Assembly (NCBI GenBank): GCA_900095095.1
Contig: FMBT01000116.1
Location: forward strand, 1 to 35,646
DNA length: 35,646 nt
Source: Fragilariopsis cylindrus CCMP1102
Taxonomy: Eukaryota > Bacillariophyta > Bacillariophyceae > Bacillariales > Bacillariaceae
Direction of reading: 5' to 3'
Below are positions 32,465-35,646 of the stretch, one piece after another. The notes under the pieces are model-generated. The model was not told the origin of the DNA, searched no databases, and saw only the letters and a program-made list of their open reading frames with translations. The first letter of the stretch is position 1; each line of letters opens with the position of its first letter. Position numbers and translations under genes: made by a program.

Positions 32465-33114
32465 ATGCCAAGAAGTAAGTATTTCCGTTCCGGTATCAAG
32501 TGTTTTGTGTAAACGAAACAATAATCTATTCTTTCTATTCTCTCACCTAAGTTATCATTGTTTTCTATTTTCCTTTTCGTTTTGGCCGAAAAGATACGGT
32601 TTTTCGATAGATTTAAATCTCAAAGAGAATCATGAAGGATACATTGTACTGTCGAAATGTCCTTCTACAGTTGGTCAGTCACAGCTACAAAAAGCAGAGC
32701 ATAAAAGTGTGAACCCAACAGGAGCACCGGCTAAAAACAACGTCGCACTTGTAGCTAAACGTAAACAAAAGGCTATGGCTATTGCAATGAAGCCGGGAGT
32801 CAAGTTGCAATGAATGCATTTATGATGTACATGTCTGGTTCCAATTTGAATATTTTCTCTATAATACAACAAGTTCAGCTATTTTGACACCAATAACGAG
32901 TATATTTGGTATTAATCGTACATTCGCTAATTTGGATGTTGATACTAATATGGCAAAAGCAATATATGTCGGTCTTAATTTGGTCTGGTTAGCGGTTGGT
33001 TTATATAAAATGAGCGCGATGCGATTGCTTCCAACTACGTCAGCTGATTTTGCCGACTCGATTGTTTGGAAAGATATGATGGAAACATCTAGCATCCCAT
33101 CTATTATGGGTTAA
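32465..33114 (+). CDS. EMC4: ER membrane protein complex subunit 4 (frame-broken)
   Basis: EMC4 is a small membrane subunit of the EMC, which inserts tail-anchored and multi-pass proteins into the ER membrane. ATG 32465 (MPR) is followed by a donor GTAAGT at 32475 and a probable acceptor at 32593. Exon 2 gives YGFSIDLNLKENHEGYIVLS, then AKRKQKAMAIAMKPGV, MNAFMMYMSGSNLNIFSI, LTPITSIFGINRTFANLDVD, MAKAIYVGLNLVWLAVGLYK and MSAMRLLPTTSADF. These match the family landmarks (MNLFIMYMAG-like first membrane segment; YK-x-x-x-MGLLPT end). The frame breaks near 32805 (AAGTTGCAATGA) and 32860-32866 (TCTATAATACAA). Each is healed by one extra base, and the exon-1/exon-2 join also seems one base short. 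Because EMC4 is normally present and conserved, assembly deletions are likelier than decay. Confidence 0.85.
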
Positions 33115-34374
33115 TTTTGTGACGCTATCGATGTGCTTCCCTGCACTATGTGTCGTTGCTGGGGTTTATAATTTACTGCGATTATATTGTTTCAAGATCA
33201 GTCTTTTTGAAACGTTTAAACAATCTGGGATAAATAGACATCATAAAGAAGGATTGTCACTCTATTGAAATAGTTTAAAAAAATGATGTCCTTTATTAAA
33301 TATTGTATCAACTATTGACGTAGCCTTTTGTTCTGAATGTAAACTATTATGAAACTAGTGTACGTCAAGTTTAGACGACAAGTATTCTAGACAAGTATAA
33401 TATCCCCATTTCCACAGCCTAATCATCACCTAAAGAATATCAAAATTATCAAAAAAAATTGGCTACTTTTTTTCCCCATTCCCAACAATTTTTTAGAGCA
33501 GCAGCTGTAGCATACTTTCTTTGGTCACTATTATGGTGGTTGTGTTGTGTTGTGTTGGAAATACTACTTTAATGTATCTCATGTGGGGTGGGATTCTAGA
33601 TTTCACTGGTATGGAAATCATTTTTTTTCTTCTCAGATTTTTTTTTTTAAAATGACTGTTCACTTTCAGAACTTGCCTGTACTATCTGTAACTTTTTATC
33701 TTATTCCTATCACACTTTCTTTGCTCATTTGCAATGGATGGGCAAGGTAGGAATGTTGTAAGTTCCTTTAAAATTTACCACTGTACCAGGTATTACTACT
33801 TGTGGCAGCTTTTAAATAATAAGTTATATACTTCAGTCTTGTGTACTAGTACAGGCGTACTACTAGGACCTATTAGGACTAGTAGTACAGTACGTACTGT
33901 ATCGTTCAATGTAATGTCCGGGTCTCTTTTTAATTGTAAGGTTAGGGTTATTCTTGTTTGCTCTGAGCGACGTGGAGTGTGTGGACAAGAGTTTAAAAGG
34001 GGTCTCGGGATATGAGGCGAAGCTTGGGGATCCTCGAGAGAGGAAAGAGTTCCAAGTCGCTTGACGATTAACAAGTCGTAAACTAAATACGGAGCTAGCG
34101 CAGTACGGCAGTAGTCTAACATCCGGAACGATAATACGTAACACTAAAGGCAATGAGCATACGTGAGGACGAGAAAATAAAGTAATCTTTACTTTCGTAT
34201 ATCAAACAAGCGCTGTTGATATTGAAGTGTATTGGCGTTGTCGGTTGTAACTTGGATAGGAAAAGGAGCGAATTATAAAAAATAAAATAAAAAGACCCCC
34301 AAAGCAAGCAAATTTCGTCTCGATACGATACGTTATTATACCCATCTTTCTCAATAGATAATATAATTTAAATC
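33115..34374. other. Intergenic region upstream of CK2 beta
   Basis: About 1.26 kb with no supported gene. ORFs at 33547-33750 and 33734-34015 (plus) and several overlapping minus-strand ORFs show no domain. A locally GC-richer stretch with GGGGATCCTCGAGAGAGG (about 34026-34045) stands out from the AT-rich surroundings. I cannot assign it to an RNA gene. Confidence 0.4.
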
Positions 34375-35646
34375 ATGGCATACAACGAGGATTCATCTGC
34401 CTCGGGCCACGACGAACCGTGGATTCAATGGTATGTTTTATTTATTATGATACATACTGTATCTTTTTAATCACTCTCCTAAAAAAGGGGGTGAGTAAAC
34501 GATTTTTTTAATTTTAAATTGGTAATTTCATTGGTTTAACTTACTCACTCACTTCCTTACCTGTACTTTCCAAACAAAACGAATAAATCAAAAAAATACA
34601 GGTTCTGTGGATTGAAGGGACATGAAATGTTTTGTGAAGTTGAACGATCATACATAGAAGATGGATTTAATTTATACGGATTACGGACTTGCGTATCCAA
34701 TTTTTCCGATTGTTTAGATCTAATTTTGGATCGGATCGGACCAGACGATTCCGATGATTCACACTTAACACAAAGTGCATGTACTCTATACGGACTTATA
34801 CATGCCCGATATATTATTACAGCTCATGGCTTAGATGCTATGTACAACAAGGTAAGACAAACCAATTAGGATTTATAATATAACAGGAAGAAAGGGGGCA
34901 TTGAAAAAAGGAAGTTGGATATCTTTTGAGTTGAGTTGAGTTGAGTTGAGTTGATTTGAGTTGAATTGTGACTTACTGAATCCAATCTTCTACTTATTCT
35001 TTGTATATCTCATTTTATCCCCTTTTTGCTCTTCTTATTTTCATGATTATTAATTACGGTGTAGTATGCATCCAAAGAATTCGGTACTTGCCCTCTCGTA
35101 CAATGTGCTGGTCAGCCTGTATTACCTGTTGGTTTAAAGGATGAAATGGGAGCCGATACAGTCAAGATTTTTTGTCCGAAGTGTCAATGTGTATATCATC
35201 CACCACCTGTCCGATCACGGAGTAGTCACCATGGTGGAGCAGGAGCAGCGGGTGTGGATGGTGCAGCGTTTGGAACAACCTTCCCCCATCTGTTTCTAAT
35301 GACATTCAGTAACTTAGTTCCCGATCCTCTCCCACAAGATTCTGCCTATATTCCTAGAGTATTTGGCTTCCGGGTACATATATCAACACGGCAACGTGCA
35401 GGTGTAACAACGACAGCTCATAATTCTACTATTGCCACCAGACAGCATCAGCAGCAACAACAGCGTATATTAGGAAGAAGAGCTGCAGCAGAAACGATGG
35501 CAAAAGAAAATACAGATAGGAAAGGGAAAGATGAAACAACTGAACCTACATCAGCTGCAGCAGCAGCAGCAACCCCAAAAGAAATAGCAACAACAACAAC
35601 GACGACGACTTTGACACCATCAAACCAAAAAGGACAACGAAAAGGT
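34375..35646 (+). CDS. CSNK2B: Casein kinase 2 regulatory (beta) subunit, 3' end outside window
   Basis: The regulatory subunit dimerises through a zinc finger, holding two catalytic CK2 alpha subunits and directing substrate choice. Exon 1 is 34375-34430 (MAYNEDSSASGHDEPWIQ + split Trp), intron 34431-34601 (GTATGT...ATACAG), exon 2 34602-34851 (FCGLKGHEMFCEVERSYIED, then FNLYGL and ACTLYGLIHARYIITAHGLD), intron 34852-35064 (GTAAGA...GGTGTAG), exon 3 from 35065 to the window edge. Exon 3 has the Cys4 zinc ribbon, CPLVQC and CPKC, with AYFGTTFPHLF- and PRVFGFRVH-like landmarks of the family. The C-terminal extension (Gln, Ala and Thr runs after about 35400) is longer than in animal CK2 beta and is still open at 35646. 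Both splice joins keep frame, and no break was seen. Confidence 0.93.
34926..34970 (+). repeat. (GAGTT)n microsatellite in CK2 beta intron 2
   Basis: About five perfect GAGTT units followed by imperfect ones (GATTTGAGTTGAATTG), all within the second intron. Confidence 0.85.

Noticed and set aside
33960-34090. Possible structured RNA in a locally GC-richer stretch
   Set aside because: No tRNA, snRNA or 5S consensus boxes could be found by eye; a covariance-model search would be needed.

Overview
This is nuclear DNA of a stramenopile alga, most likely a diatom. The genes are AT-rich and partly intron-bearing, with GT-AG introns of about 90 to 230 bp. Several encode families I associate with diatoms: a zinc-binding protein with the IPRQNKGLCTACDVAVWV / WCKGCKNF / CVRCR block, a leucine-rich-repeat protein ending in YHLLRNGP, a VRFDVVKIRKYER ... 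GPPIGIGW protein, and a small protein with a plastid-type presequence (Phe at the predicted +1 site). I cannot name the species.

Layout, left to right: (1) 389-4554 minus, a long coiled-coil protein with UVR-like helical hairpins, N-terminal SSFSFLN-type motifs and an acidic tandem-repeat tail. (2) 5509-9170 plus, a large Arg/Ser-rich, low-complexity protein with two sets of internal repeats. (3) 10007-14295 plus, a retinoblastoma-related pocket protein. (4) A 291-bp MITE-like element at 15211-15501. (5) 15693-17872 plus, the diatom Cys-rich zinc-binding protein. (6) 19312-26230, a 6.9-kb DNA transposon with about 230-bp terminal inverted repeats. It carries a DDE_4-type transposase (minus), an unrecognised multi-exon second protein (plus) and a frame-broken LRR gene (plus), the latter bracketed by a roughly 260-bp direct repeat. 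(7) 26466-29074 plus, a Ser/Asn-rich conserved-motif protein. (8) 29485-30081 minus, a probable plastid-targeted membrane/coiled-coil protein. (9) 30606-31913 plus, ornithine aminotransferase. (10) 32465-33114 plus, EMC4 of the ER membrane protein complex. (11) 34375 to beyond the window end, plus, casein kinase 2 regulatory (beta) subunit.

The ordinary genes are a housekeeping mixture (cell-cycle control, kinase regulation, ER membrane insertion, amino-acid metabolism) with no evident operon or pathway cluster.

The most striking recurring feature is that many genes change reading frame with no plausible intron. Nearly all breaks have the same sense: one base appears to be missing, often in or beside an A (coding strand) run. 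They hit strongly conserved domains (EMC4, the zinc-binding block), so deletion-biased consensus error is the simplest explanation. Programmed -1 frameshifting or RNA-level insertion remain possibilities that RNA reads would settle. The most biologically interesting object is the three-gene transposon with an apparently captured LRR gene.
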